A DNA stretch of 64,000 bases from Amorphoplanes digitatis (lineage in GTDB: Bacteria > Actinomycetota > Actinomycetes > Mycobacteriales > Micromonosporaceae). The stretch spans positions 4,582,501 to 4,646,500 of the forward strand of contig NZ_JACHNH010000001.1 in assembly GCF_014205335.1 (NCBI RefSeq). Direction: 5' to 3'. Every line of letters starts with the position of its first letter. Positions within the stretch are counted from its first letter, which is position 1. Both the position numbers and the translations under genes were made by a program. This document shows, piece after piece, positions 7,020 through 14,602 of the stretch. The notes below the pieces were generated by a model. That model saw nothing but the letters and a program-made list of their open reading frames with translations. It did not search any database and was not told where the DNA came from.

Positions 7020-9827
7020 TCAGGTTCGGAGCACCGTCCGTAGGCGCCTCGCCTCCTTGGCCAGCCTCGTGCCGCCCGGCTTGGCGGCCGCCTCCGCGAG
7101 CCGCTCGATCTCGCCGCGGGCGCCGGTCTCGGTGGCGACCCGGGTGGCCAGCTCCAGCAGGTCGGGCAGCCCGCGCGGCGCCCTGGGCAGCAGCAGCGGA
7201 AGGGCCGCGGCGATCGTCTCCCACACGGAGCCGGAGGCGCCCGCGGCGTGCGCGTCGGCCAGGGCGAGCACGACCCGGTTCAGCTTGACGGTGCCGTCGC
7301 CGCACAGGTCACCCAGGTCCGCACCGAGCGCGGCCGCGAACGGTTCGTCCCGGGCGGCCAGGATCAGGAACGCGTCGACGGCCGCCGCCCGGTCGGATCG
7401 GTGCCCGGCGCCGCACAGGTAGGCCAGCGCGAGGGTCATCGCCGGCCCGATCGGGCCCGAGGCCTCGGCGAGCTGCGGGAACGAGCTTCCGCCGCTGAGA
7501 CCCTTCTCGTCCGCGAGGGTGGCGAAGCCGAGCAGCGCCCGCGCCGCGACGACCTCCCGGTGGTGCGGCAGCGCCATGGTCAGGACGTCCAGGTCGGGGA
7601 CGAGGTCGTTCCGGAAGTAGTCCGTTCCGGACCGGTGATCCAGCCGGACCAGCCGCTTCTCCAGGTACAGCCCGCCGTCGCGCACCGGCTCGAGGTTGGC
7701 GACGACCCGCCGTGCCACGGATGGCGGGCGGTAGCCGGAGACTTTCCTGCCGTCGGCCCGTTGCTCGAAACGGGTGCTGACCGGGTCCGGCAGGCCACCC
7801 GTTGTCAGCCACCGCGCGAACTCCCGGCCGGCGGGCGTGGTCAGCTCTCCCGCGCGCCTGGTCACCTCGGCGTCGCGGTCGCGGGGCACCCGCAGCAGGG
7901 CCTGTTCGAGGTCCAGCTGCCACGGCTGCCAACCCTGCGCCTCGGCCAGCCGCAGCCGTTGCAGCAGCACCTCGGCGGGAAGCCCGCCGTTGACGTACGC
8001 CGGCGTGGCGACCAGCATCGGCACCGGGGCCTTCGCCACCTGGACCGAGATCTCGGCGATGCGCAGCGACAGGATCCCGTCGGGCGTGGCGGCCAGCGCC
8101 GAGTCGTCGCCCTGATGCGCCGCGCGGACGCCGGCGATCATGCGGAGCAGGCCGCCGCCGTGCCGGTCCGGCGCGATGACGGCGCGGATCGCGTCGCCCA
8201 GCAGGCCGATCCGCTGCCAGTGTCCCCAGTGGTGCTCGGTGAAGTGGTGCGGGTGACCGTCGAGCACCGGCTCCAGCGCGGCGGCGAGCTGGGCGGTCTC
8301 GCCCGCGGCCCGGCGGGCCACGAGGCCGGCCAGCACCCGCTCCCAGCGGACGGCGGACTGGCCGTGCAGGAGCGCGACCACCTCCTCGGCCAGTTCGGCG
8401 GCGTCGGCGATCGGCGTCGGCATCTCGGCGGGCGGCGGCGGCAACGCCGGCGTCGTGGCGGCCACCGGACTCGTTTCGGCCGCGGCGCCGCCGAACGTCG
8501 CCGCCGCGCCGGCGCGCAGATCGCCGGCAGAGCTGCCGAACGTCGCCGCCGCGCCGGCGCGCAGATCGCCGGCAGAGCTGCCGAACGTCGCCGCCGAGCT
8601 GGCGCGCGGGTCGCCGGCGGAGCTGCCGAGCGTCGCCGCGGCGCGGGCGCGCAGGTCGCCGCCGAGGGCGGTGGCCGCTTCGGCCAGCCGCGCGCGGGTG
8701 TCCGCGGGAAGCCCCGCGCACCGCCGGTCGACAAGCGTCAGCGCGCGCTCCTGGATGTCGAGCGCGGGATGGGCGAAGGCCTCGGCGACCGTCTCGAGCA
8801 CCTCGCCGGCGCGCTCCGGCTCGCGGCGAACGGCCCGGTCCAGCAGGGCGAGCTGCGCCTTCACCACGTTCTTCTCCTTGCGCAGGAGCGTGGGCGGGCT
8901 CGCGGGAAGCAACGTGTCGAGCTCCAGCCGGCCGGCGTCGCCGACGGCGCGCAGGGCGCGCTGGGCGAGGGCGGCGACCGTCGACGGGGCATCCGGGAGG
9001 AGCCGGGCGTACTCGGGAGCGAACGCGGCGAGCTCGTCGACGGTGAGCGCCAGCGCGTCGTGCAGCAGCACGAACGGGCGAAGGTGGTGTGGACGGTCGC
9101 CGCGGACGAGGCGATCGACGGTGGCGGCGGCGATCCGTCCGCGGTCGAGCCGGCCCTCGGCGACGAGTTGGGCCACGGCCGCGGGAAACAGCGGCGTGTT
9201 GCACCAGCCGACGCCCATCCGGTAGTAGCCCGTGTTGAGGACGCTGCCGAGCCCGTCGATGTCGAACACCGACGGCAGCAGCGCGTCGAGGAACGGTTGC
9301 GCGCGCATCCGGTCGGTGTACTGCTCCGGGTGGTCGCGGTCCCGGACGTCGCTGAGCTCGTTGAGCCAGCCGCGCAGCACGGCCTCGGTGGGCGATGGGA
9401 TGACACCCGCCGCACGCAGCACCGCGGACACGAACGACCAGACGCCTCCCCACAGGGCCTGCGTCCGCAGGCCCTCGGCCAGCCGCAGGCCGAGGTCGCC
9501 CAGCCAGGGCAGCTCGCGGTCGCGCGCTATCCGCAGGAACGCGTCGACCGGGATCTCGTGCCACCGCTCGCGCAGGTCACGCCGGCAGAGCAGCGCGGCG
9601 GCCCGGGCCGGAGACGGCATGCACCCGATCACGGCGAGTGCGTAGCCGCCCGCCGGGTCGATGCCGTGCGTCCACCAGTCGTCGGCCCGCGTCGCCCTGA
9701 TCCGGGCCTCCACCCGGGCCGCCGACGCCAGGCGCTCCTGCTCGGTCGCCGCCAGGAGCAGGGCGGTCACCTCGGCGTGCTCGGCCTTCTGCATGTGCCG
9801 GTCGAGCGGTTCCCAGTCGAGGCTCAC
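7020..9827 (-). CDS. large DUF6493-like protein, partner of SWIM zinc-finger protein
   Basis: A 935-residue cytoplasmic protein of unknown function. I recognise it from memory as the type annotated DUF6493 in actinobacteria, usually encoded next to a SWIM zinc-finger gene, as here. It starts VSLDWEPLDRHMQKAEHAEV and is rich in leucine/alanine helices throughout, as expected of a HEAT-like alpha-solenoid. Around residues 385-445 a low-complexity linker holds four 15-residue repeats (core ATFGSSAGDLRAG), then a Pro-rich spacer and a second helical half. No catalytic motif was found. The GTG start overlaps the SWIM gene's stop by 4 bp and has GGAGGTG 6 nt upstream, so the two are co-translated. 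Confidence 0.75.
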   Translation of the reverse strand: MSLDWEPLDRHMQKAEHAEVTALLLAATEQERLASAARVEARIRATRADDWWTHGIDPAGGYALAVIGCMPSPARAAALLCRRDLRERWHEIPVDAFLRIARDRELPWLGDLGLRLAEGLRTQALWGGVWSFVSAVLRAAGVIPSPTEAVLRGWLNELSDVRDRDHPEQYTDRMRAQPFLDALLPSVFDIDGLGSVLNTGYYRMGVGWCNTPLFPAAVAQLVAEGRLDRGRIAAATVDRLVRGDRPHHLRPFVLLHDALALTVDELAAFAPEYARLLPDAPSTVAALAQRALRAVGDAGRLELDTLLPASPPTLLRKEKNVVKAQLALLDRAVRREPERAGEVLETVAEAFAHPALDIQERALTLVDRRCAGLPADTRARLAEAATALGGDLRARAAATLGSSAGDPRASSAATFGSSAGDLRAGAAATFGSSAGDLRAGAAATFGGAAAETSPVAATTPALPPPPAEMPTPIADAAELAEEVVALLHGQSAVRWERVLAGLVARRAAGETAQLAAALEPVLDGHPHHFTEHHWGHWQRIGLLGDAIRAVIAPDRHGGGLLRMIAGVRAAHQGDDSALAATPDGILSLRIAEISVQVAKAPVPMLVATPAYVNGGLPAEVLLQRLRLAEAQGWQPWQLDLEQALLRVPRDRDAEVTRRAGELTTPAGREFARWLTTGGLPDPVSTRFEQRADGRKVSGYRPPSVARRVVANLEPVRDGGLYLEKRLVRLDHRSGTDYFRNDLVPDLDVLTMALPHHREVVAARALLGFATLADEKGLSGGSSFPQLAEASGPIGPAMTLALAYLCGAGHRSDRAAAVDAFLILAARDEPFAAALGADLGDLCGDGTVKLNRVVLALADAHAAGASGSVWETIAAALPLLLPRAPRGLPDLLELATRVATETGARGEIERLAEAAAKPGGTRLAKEARRLRTVLRT
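8491..8670. repeat. 45-bp in-frame tandem repeat inside the DUF6493-like gene
   Basis: Four copies with an exact 45-bp period begin at 8491, 8536, 8581 and 8626. Copies 1 and 2 are identical at all 45 positions, so at least one duplication is recent. Each encodes 15 residues, so copy number can change without breaking the frame. The repeat sits in the linker between two helical halves. Confidence 0.92.
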
Positions 9828-11146
9828 GCCGTCACCTCCGCGCCGGCGCGGACCAGGCGGACCGCGAGCGCGTGCTTGCACGGCCCGCGCTGCCCCCGGT
9901 GTCCCGCCCACCACGGGCAGGTGCAGGAGAGGACGCCGTCGACGTGGCGGACCTGGTAGGTGGCGGCGACGCCGCGGACGGCCGCGACGTCTCCGGTGAC
10001 GCTCACCGCGCCGGCCTCGACCAGCGCCCGGGCGCCGGCTAGCCGGGGGTTCATCGTCGCCACGGCATCGGCGGAGTAGGGCAGGGTGCGGTGGAAGTAG
10101 CCCGCCTCGGCCACGTCGAAGCCGACCCGCCCCGCCGTGCCCAGCGCGGTCAGCGCGGCGCGGACCCGCGCGGAATCGAGGCCCGCCGCGGCCGCGAGCG
10201 CGTCCACGTCGATCGTCGGATCCCACGACAGCAGGGCGCTGATCAGGTCGGCGTCGTCGAGGACCTCGTCGCTCGACAGCGCCTCGAGCACCGCGCCCTC
10301 GCCGGAGAAGCCCCGGTGCGGCTCGGGCGAGAGCGTCAGCGACAGCCGCAGGGCCGGCAGGCCGAGCTCCCATGTGCTGGCCACCGGGCCGCTGCCGGCG
10401 GCGACCGGCGGGCCGTAGACCCGCAGCGCGGTGGCGTGGCGCAGCAGCGGCCGCAGCGCGACCAGCCGCCCCGCGCCGGGCAGGCAGACGGCGCCGGGCA
10501 CGGGCCGGGACGTGATGCGCAGCGAGCGCCCGGCCGGCACGGCCCACAGCACCGAGCCGTCGGTGGCCGGCAGCCCGTTGAGCAGGGCTCGCGCCTCGGC
10601 GATGCCGAGCTCGGCGCGCGGGTCGAAGCGGGAGGTCAGCACCTGCGCCTCGGCGAAGCCGCGCAGCCAGCGCGACGGCAGCGGCACCTTGCGCTCGACG
10701 AGCGGGCCGTCGAACGTCGTGACGGTGAGGTCGTCCGGCCCGACCGCCAGGTGCAGCGGGTCGGCGCGGCCGACGCGGCCGAGCGCGCGGCGCAGCGGCA
10801 GGTTGACGTCGACGTTCGTGGTGCCGTGGGCGAGGATCTCCCCGTCGAGGCCGGCGGGCAGCACGTCGAGGCGGGCGTAGACGCCGCAGCAGCCCGAGAA
10901 CGACTCGAACCGCAGCCGGTCGGAGCCCGCGGTCACGACCGGGTCGAGGCTCGCCGGGCTCACCGGCCGGAAGTAGCGGGTGCGGGCGACCTCGGCGACC
11001 GCCAGCAGGCCGGCCGCCGCGGCGCCGGTGTCGGTCAGGAACCCGGTGAAGAACCGGGGATGCGCCGCCGGACCGCCGGAGGTCTGTAGGCAGAGGCCGT
11101 CTGCCAGTGCCGAGGAGCCGAGATACGCGTAAGCCGCCGAAACCAT
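9824..11146 (-). CDS. SWIM zinc-finger protein
   Basis: About 440 residues. Near the C-terminus is a SWIM motif, CTCPWWAGHRGQRGPCKH, giving the CxCxnCxH metal-binding pattern thought to bind DNA or protein. The upstream 380 residues are the typical long N-terminal part of actinobacterial SWIM proteins (e.g. ARTRYFRPVSPASLDPVVT), with no recognisable catalytic site. It is translationally coupled to the DUF6493-like gene. Related pairs occur with MoxR-type AAA+ and vWA genes in other genomes, but neither is present here. The start is uncertain: ATG at 11146 is used; ATG at 11158 and TTG at 11176 are in frame, and none has a good ribosome binding site. Confidence 0.82.
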   Translation of the reverse strand: MVSAAYAYLGSSALADGLCLQTSGGPAAHPRFFTGFLTDTGAAAAGLLAVAEVARTRYFRPVSPASLDPVVTAGSDRLRFESFSGCCGVYARLDVLPAGLDGEILAHGTTNVDVNLPLRRALGRVGRADPLHLAVGPDDLTVTTFDGPLVERKVPLPSRWLRGFAEAQVLTSRFDPRAELGIAEARALLNGLPATDGSVLWAVPAGRSLRITSRPVPGAVCLPGAGRLVALRPLLRHATALRVYGPPVAAGSGPVASTWELGLPALRLSLTLSPEPHRGFSGEGAVLEALSSDEVLDDADLISALLSWDPTIDVDALAAAAGLDSARVRAALTALGTAGRVGFDVAEAGYFHRTLPYSADAVATMNPRLAGARALVEAGAVSVTGDVAAVRGVAATYQVRHVDGVLSCTCPWWAGHRGQRGPCKHALAVRLVRAGAEVTA

Positions 11147-11191
11147 GCGGCAGAACATAGAGACGGGGTCCGACAAGTTTCCGCGCCCGGG

Positions 11192-12298
11192 CTACAGCGG
11201 GATCCACTCCGTCGCGGTGGTGACGTCCCGCAGGATCTCCGGGATCGGCTCGACGCCGAGGCCCGGGCCGGTCGGGACGGTCAGGTGGCCGTCGCTCAGG
11301 ACGAACGGCGCGGTGAGATCGGCGCGGTAGTAGCGGTCGGACGCGGACGTGTCGCCGGGCAGGGTGAAGCCCGGCAGCGCGGCCAGGGCGACGTTCGCGG
11401 CCCGGCCCAGGCCGGTCTCGAGCATCCCGCCGCACCAGACCGGCACCCCGTGCGCGGCGCAGACGTCGTGGATGCGGCGGGCCTCCAGGTAGCCGCCGAC
11501 CCGGCCGGGCTTGACGTTGACGATCGCCGCCGCGCCGAGGGCGATGGCCGCGGCCGCCGTCCGGGCGGAGGTGATCGACTCGTCGAGGCACACCGGGGTG
11601 GCGATCCGCTTCGCCAGCTCGGCGTGCCCGAGCAGGTCCTCCTCGTCCAGCGGCTGCTCGATCAGCAGCAGGCCGAACGGGTCGAGCCGGGCGAGGTGCC
11701 GCGCGTCCGCCAGGGTGTACGCCGTGTTCGCGTCCACCTGCAGCGGCACGTCGTCGCCGAACCGCTCGCGGACCGCGCGCACCGGCTCGACGTCCCAGCC
11801 CGGCTCGATCTTCAGCTTGATCCGCCGGTAGCCGGCGTCGAGGTAGCCGCCGACCGCGTCGAGCAGCTCACCGAGCGACGACATGATGCCGACCGAGACG
11901 CCGCAGGGCACCCGCTCGTGCACGGCGCCGAGCTCGCGGGCGAGCGGGCGGCCCTGCTCGCGCAGTTCGGCGTCGAGCACCGCGGTCTCCAGTGCGGCCT
12001 TGGCCATCCGGTGGCCCTTGAACGCGGCGAGCGCCGGCCCCACCGCGTACGCGTCCAGCCGCGGCACCGCCGCCAGCGCCGGGATCAGGAAGCGGCGCAG
12101 CACGTCGGCGACCGCGTCTACGTACTCGGGCGAGTACCGCGGGCTCGCCATCGCCACGCACTCGCCCCAGCCCTCGGCCACGCCGGTGACCACCCGCACC
12201 AGCAGAATGTCGCGCTCTGTCTCCGTACCGAATGAGGTCCTGAAAGGGGTGACCAGCGGCATGCTCGCGCGGCGCAGCTCGACGCCCTCGATCTTCAT
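11192..12298 (-). CDS. o-succinylbenzoate synthase / N-acylamino acid racemase family enzyme
   Basis: Enolase-superfamily enzyme of 368 residues. An N-terminal capping domain (TPFRTSFGTETERD) precedes the TIM barrel. Expected catalytic residues are visible: the KxK pair (IKLKIEPG), metal ligands Asp in QVDANTAYT, Glu in IEQPL and Asp in CLDESI, and the second acid/base Lys in NVKPGRVGG. The MenC type-2 and N-acylamino acid racemase activities overlap in this family and cannot be separated by sequence. The coupled upstream GNAT gene (4-bp overlap) favours an amino-acid racemase role over menaquinone synthesis, and no other men genes are present. Confidence 0.87.
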   Translation of the reverse strand: MKIEGVELRRASMPLVTPFRTSFGTETERDILLVRVVTGVAEGWGECVAMASPRYSPEYVDAVADVLRRFLIPALAAVPRLDAYAVGPALAAFKGHRMAKAALETAVLDAELREQGRPLARELGAVHERVPCGVSVGIMSSLGELLDAVGGYLDAGYRRIKLKIEPGWDVEPVRAVRERFGDDVPLQVDANTAYTLADARHLARLDPFGLLLIEQPLDEEDLLGHAELAKRIATPVCLDESITSARTAAAAIALGAAAIVNVKPGRVGGYLEARRIHDVCAAHGVPVWCGGMLETGLGRAANVALAALPGFTLPGDTSASDRYYRADLTAPFVLSDGHLTVPTGPGLGVEPIPEILRDVTTATEWIPL

Positions 12299-13134
12299 GG
12301 CCGCCGCCCCTCGGGGGCGCGGGTGAGCACGTACCAGCCGTCGCGGTCGAAGCCGGCGAACCGCAGGCCGTCGCCGAGCAGGGCGGTGAGCGTGTCGCGG
12401 ACCGCGACCCGCCACCGCCGGGCGACGTCGGCGGCCGCCCGGCGCAGCGCCTCGACGTCCTCGGGCACCGCCACCAGCACCGTCTGCCCGGCCAGGGACG
12501 CGCCCGGCAGGGGCCCGCCGTCGGGGGCGCGACCCAGCGCGACGGTCGCGGTGTCCGGTCGCGCGCGGCACGGCCGGCCCGCGGGCGCGAGGAGATCCCA
12601 GTACACCAGCAGCCGGTCGCTGTCGTCGTCGCCGTTGATCCGGTCGTGCATCGCGCCGTAGAAGTTCGGCAGGTACTCGGCCGGCACCGCGCCGAGCTTC
12701 GCCAGGTTGAAGTAGGCGTTGCGGGCGACGAGGGGGTCGAAGGTCCAGCTGATCACGGTGGCGCCCTGCCGCAGGGCCCAGGCGCGCTGGTGCAGCTTGA
12801 GGGCGAAGCCGACGCCGCGGCCGGCACCGGCGGGGCCGACGCCGGCGATGTGGCTGTGCAGCTCGCGGTTCGCCGGCGCGGAGAAGAACGCGACCGCGGC
12901 GCCGACCGGGGTGTCGCCGTCGTACGCGCCGGCCACGTAGTTGCCGGACTTCGCCAGGGCCCGCAGCAGCTCGGTGGTGAGCAGCGGGCCGTCCGCGTCG
13001 CCCTGCCAGATGCCGGCGAGCAGCCGGTCGAGGGACTCGAGCTCGGCCAGGCCGGACACCGGCCGGACCACCACGCCCGCGGCCCTTGCCGCCGCCTCGG
13101 CCGCCTCGAACGCCGCGGTGATGGCCCGGCTCAC
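12295..13134 (-). CDS. GNAT-superfamily acetyltransferase linked to the racemase
   Basis: A 279-residue protein of the predicted GNAT group commonly encoded next to MenC/N-acylamino acid racemase genes. The GNAT core is visible in the first half: a beta-strand (GAAVAFFSA), then the acetyl-CoA pyrophosphate loop (GVGPAGAGRGVGFALKLHQR), then ISWTFDPLVARNAYFNLAKLGA. The C-terminal 100 residues resemble a decayed second GNAT-like half. The GTG start at 13134 has no clear Shine-Dalgarno. The ATGA overlap with the next gene shows co-translation. A pathway acylating and racemising an amino-acid derivative is inferred from context. Confidence 0.82.
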   Translation of the reverse strand: MSRAITAAFEAAEAAARAAGVVVRPVSGLAELESLDRLLAGIWQGDADGPLLTTELLRALAKSGNYVAGAYDGDTPVGAAVAFFSAPANRELHSHIAGVGPAGAGRGVGFALKLHQRAWALRQGATVISWTFDPLVARNAYFNLAKLGAVPAEYLPNFYGAMHDRINGDDDSDRLLVYWDLLAPAGRPCRARPDTATVALGRAPDGGPLPGASLAGQTVLVAVPEDVEALRRAAADVARRWRVAVRDTLTALLGDGLRFAGFDRDGWYVLTRAPEGRRP

Positions 13135-13206
13135 GGCCGCGGCACCGCGACGAAGGCGTTCACGAGACCCATGTCAGCACATGTTCCAGGTGGGCGCACC
13201 CCCTGA

Positions 13207-14262
13207 TCAGCCGGAGAACCGCTCGCTGCGCGCCATCTCCCGGTACGCGGCCAGCGTCCCGCGGTCGGAGTCCGGCCGGAAGTCGTGCGGGGAGTCCTCC
13301 TGGGTGTCGGTGTCGAACCAGACCACGGCGCCGACGGCCGGGGTGTCCTCCACCCAGGACTTGAGTTTCCCGATCCACTCCGCCTTGCCGATGGCGCCGC
13401 CGTCCACGGCGGCGGTCTCGCTGAGGATGATCGGCTTGCGCTTGCCGTACGCCTCGCAGACGGCGGTGAACAGGGTCCTCGGCGTCTCGGAGTAGAAGTC
13501 GTAGCCGGAGACGCCAACCCAGTCGACGTAGCCGTCGCCGGGGTAGTAGCGCTGGAAACGGTTCCAGGACGCGTTCGGCGCCGAGTTCCAGTTCGGGCTC
13601 CAGACCCAGGCGACGTTGCCGGCGCCCTGCTCGCGGAAGATGCGGTGCATCCGGCGCCATGCCTTCACGTACGCGGCGGCGTCCCGGCCGTTGTGCGCGC
13701 CGTCCCACTCGAACCAGTCGCCGTTCATCTCCCAGCCCCAGCGCAGCAGGATCGGCCGCTTCATCCCGGCCAGCTTGCGGGCGACCCGGGCGATGTTGCG
13801 GTCGGACGAGCCGTCGTTGATGGCGGCGTACGGCGCGCCGTGCCACGAGACCATCAGCGTGCTGGCGCGGTCGACGGCCGGCTCCGACGAGGGCACGTAC
13901 CCGTCCCAGGGGTAGAAGACGTGCACGATGCGCTGGTCGCGGCCGAGCTGGCGGCGGCGCAGCGCGAGGCTCTCCCCCAGCGACATCCCGTCCAGCGCGA
14001 GGTAGGAGCCGAGCATCGCCCGGCCCGCCTGGAACGGCACGGGTCCGCCGCGCGGTGCCGCCGCCTTCATGACGGCCGGCGGGGCGGACGCGGAAGGTGC
14101 CACCGCCGGTGCGGCGACGGACGGCGGCGGCGCGGACGGCGGCGCGGCGACCCGGTCCGGCGCGGCGGGGTCCGTGCCGCACCCGGCCAGCAGCGCGAGC
14201 ACGGCGAGGGCCGGCAGCGCGCGGCGAGGCGGCCGGCGGCCGCCGGGGTACTGGGCGGTCAT
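13207..14262 (-). CDS. secreted GH26-like glycoside hydrolase lipoprotein
   Basis: Predicted cell-surface beta-mannanase or related endoglycanase, 351 residues. The signal ends in a lipobox LLAGC with Cys28; a Pro/Ala/Ser linker follows to about residue 70. The catalytic domain shows the GH26 pattern: the likely acid/base Glu in LRWGWEMNGDWFEW, the WVWSPNW strand, and the likely nucleophile Glu in PIILSETAA. The ATG is preceded by AAGGGAG at good spacing. The gene stands alone, with the divergent M4 protease gene on the other side. GH26 also contains non-mannan enzymes, so substrate is uncertain. Confidence 0.82.
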   Translation of the reverse strand: MTAQYPGGRRPPRRALPALAVLALLAGCGTDPAAPDRVAAPPSAPPPSVAAPAVAPSASAPPAVMKAAAPRGGPVPFQAGRAMLGSYLALDGMSLGESLALRRRQLGRDQRIVHVFYPWDGYVPSSEPAVDRASTLMVSWHGAPYAAINDGSSDRNIARVARKLAGMKRPILLRWGWEMNGDWFEWDGAHNGRDAAAYVKAWRRMHRIFREQGAGNVAWVWSPNWNSAPNASWNRFQRYYPGDGYVDWVGVSGYDFYSETPRTLFTAVCEAYGKRKPIILSETAAVDGGAIGKAEWIGKLKSWVEDTPAVGAVVWFDTDTQEDSPHDFRPDSDRGTLAAYREMARSERFSG

Positions 14263-14602
14263 GCCGGCTCCCTTGGGGCGATGGGCGGAGCGCGGCGGTC
14301 GCGTCCGGCTCCACCCTGCCTCCCCGATCCGCCGCCGTGCGTCGTCCTTTCGCCTCCGTCACGTCGCTGACCAGGCCTTTCGCCGTTCCCAACCGGCGCA
14401 CCCGGGTCCGGCGGCGCAGCAAAGCGACCGATCCGGCGAAGGGGTCATACCCGACGCCCGTCACCAGTGCGTTACGAAGTCGGCTTTCTTGCCATCATTC
14501 GAAGTTTCCGATGATCTGTTCCACTCACGGCCATCTATGAATAGGTTTCACTTCACTATCCATGGACCTCGCTCCCGATCGGGGCGAGGGAAGGAGTGAA
14601 GC
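14263..14602. other. divergent intergenic region without a gene
   Basis: 340 bp between the GH26-like and M4 protease genes. It should hold both promoters. The part nearest the protease (about 14470-14565) is relatively AT-rich for this genome (e.g. ATCTATGAATAGG), which fits a promoter. A short palindrome CCCGATCGGGG lies at about 14574-14584. No open frame with good codon use is present. Confidence 0.5.

Noticed and set aside
8491..8670. CRISPR array or minisatellite outside coding DNA
   Set aside because: The 45-bp units are contiguous and in frame with the DUF6493-like gene.
9828..11591. Continuation of the DUF6493-like frame upstream of its GTG
   Set aside because: The upstream part is Arg/Pro-rich shadow translation of the SWIM gene in another frame; the true start overlaps the SWIM stop.
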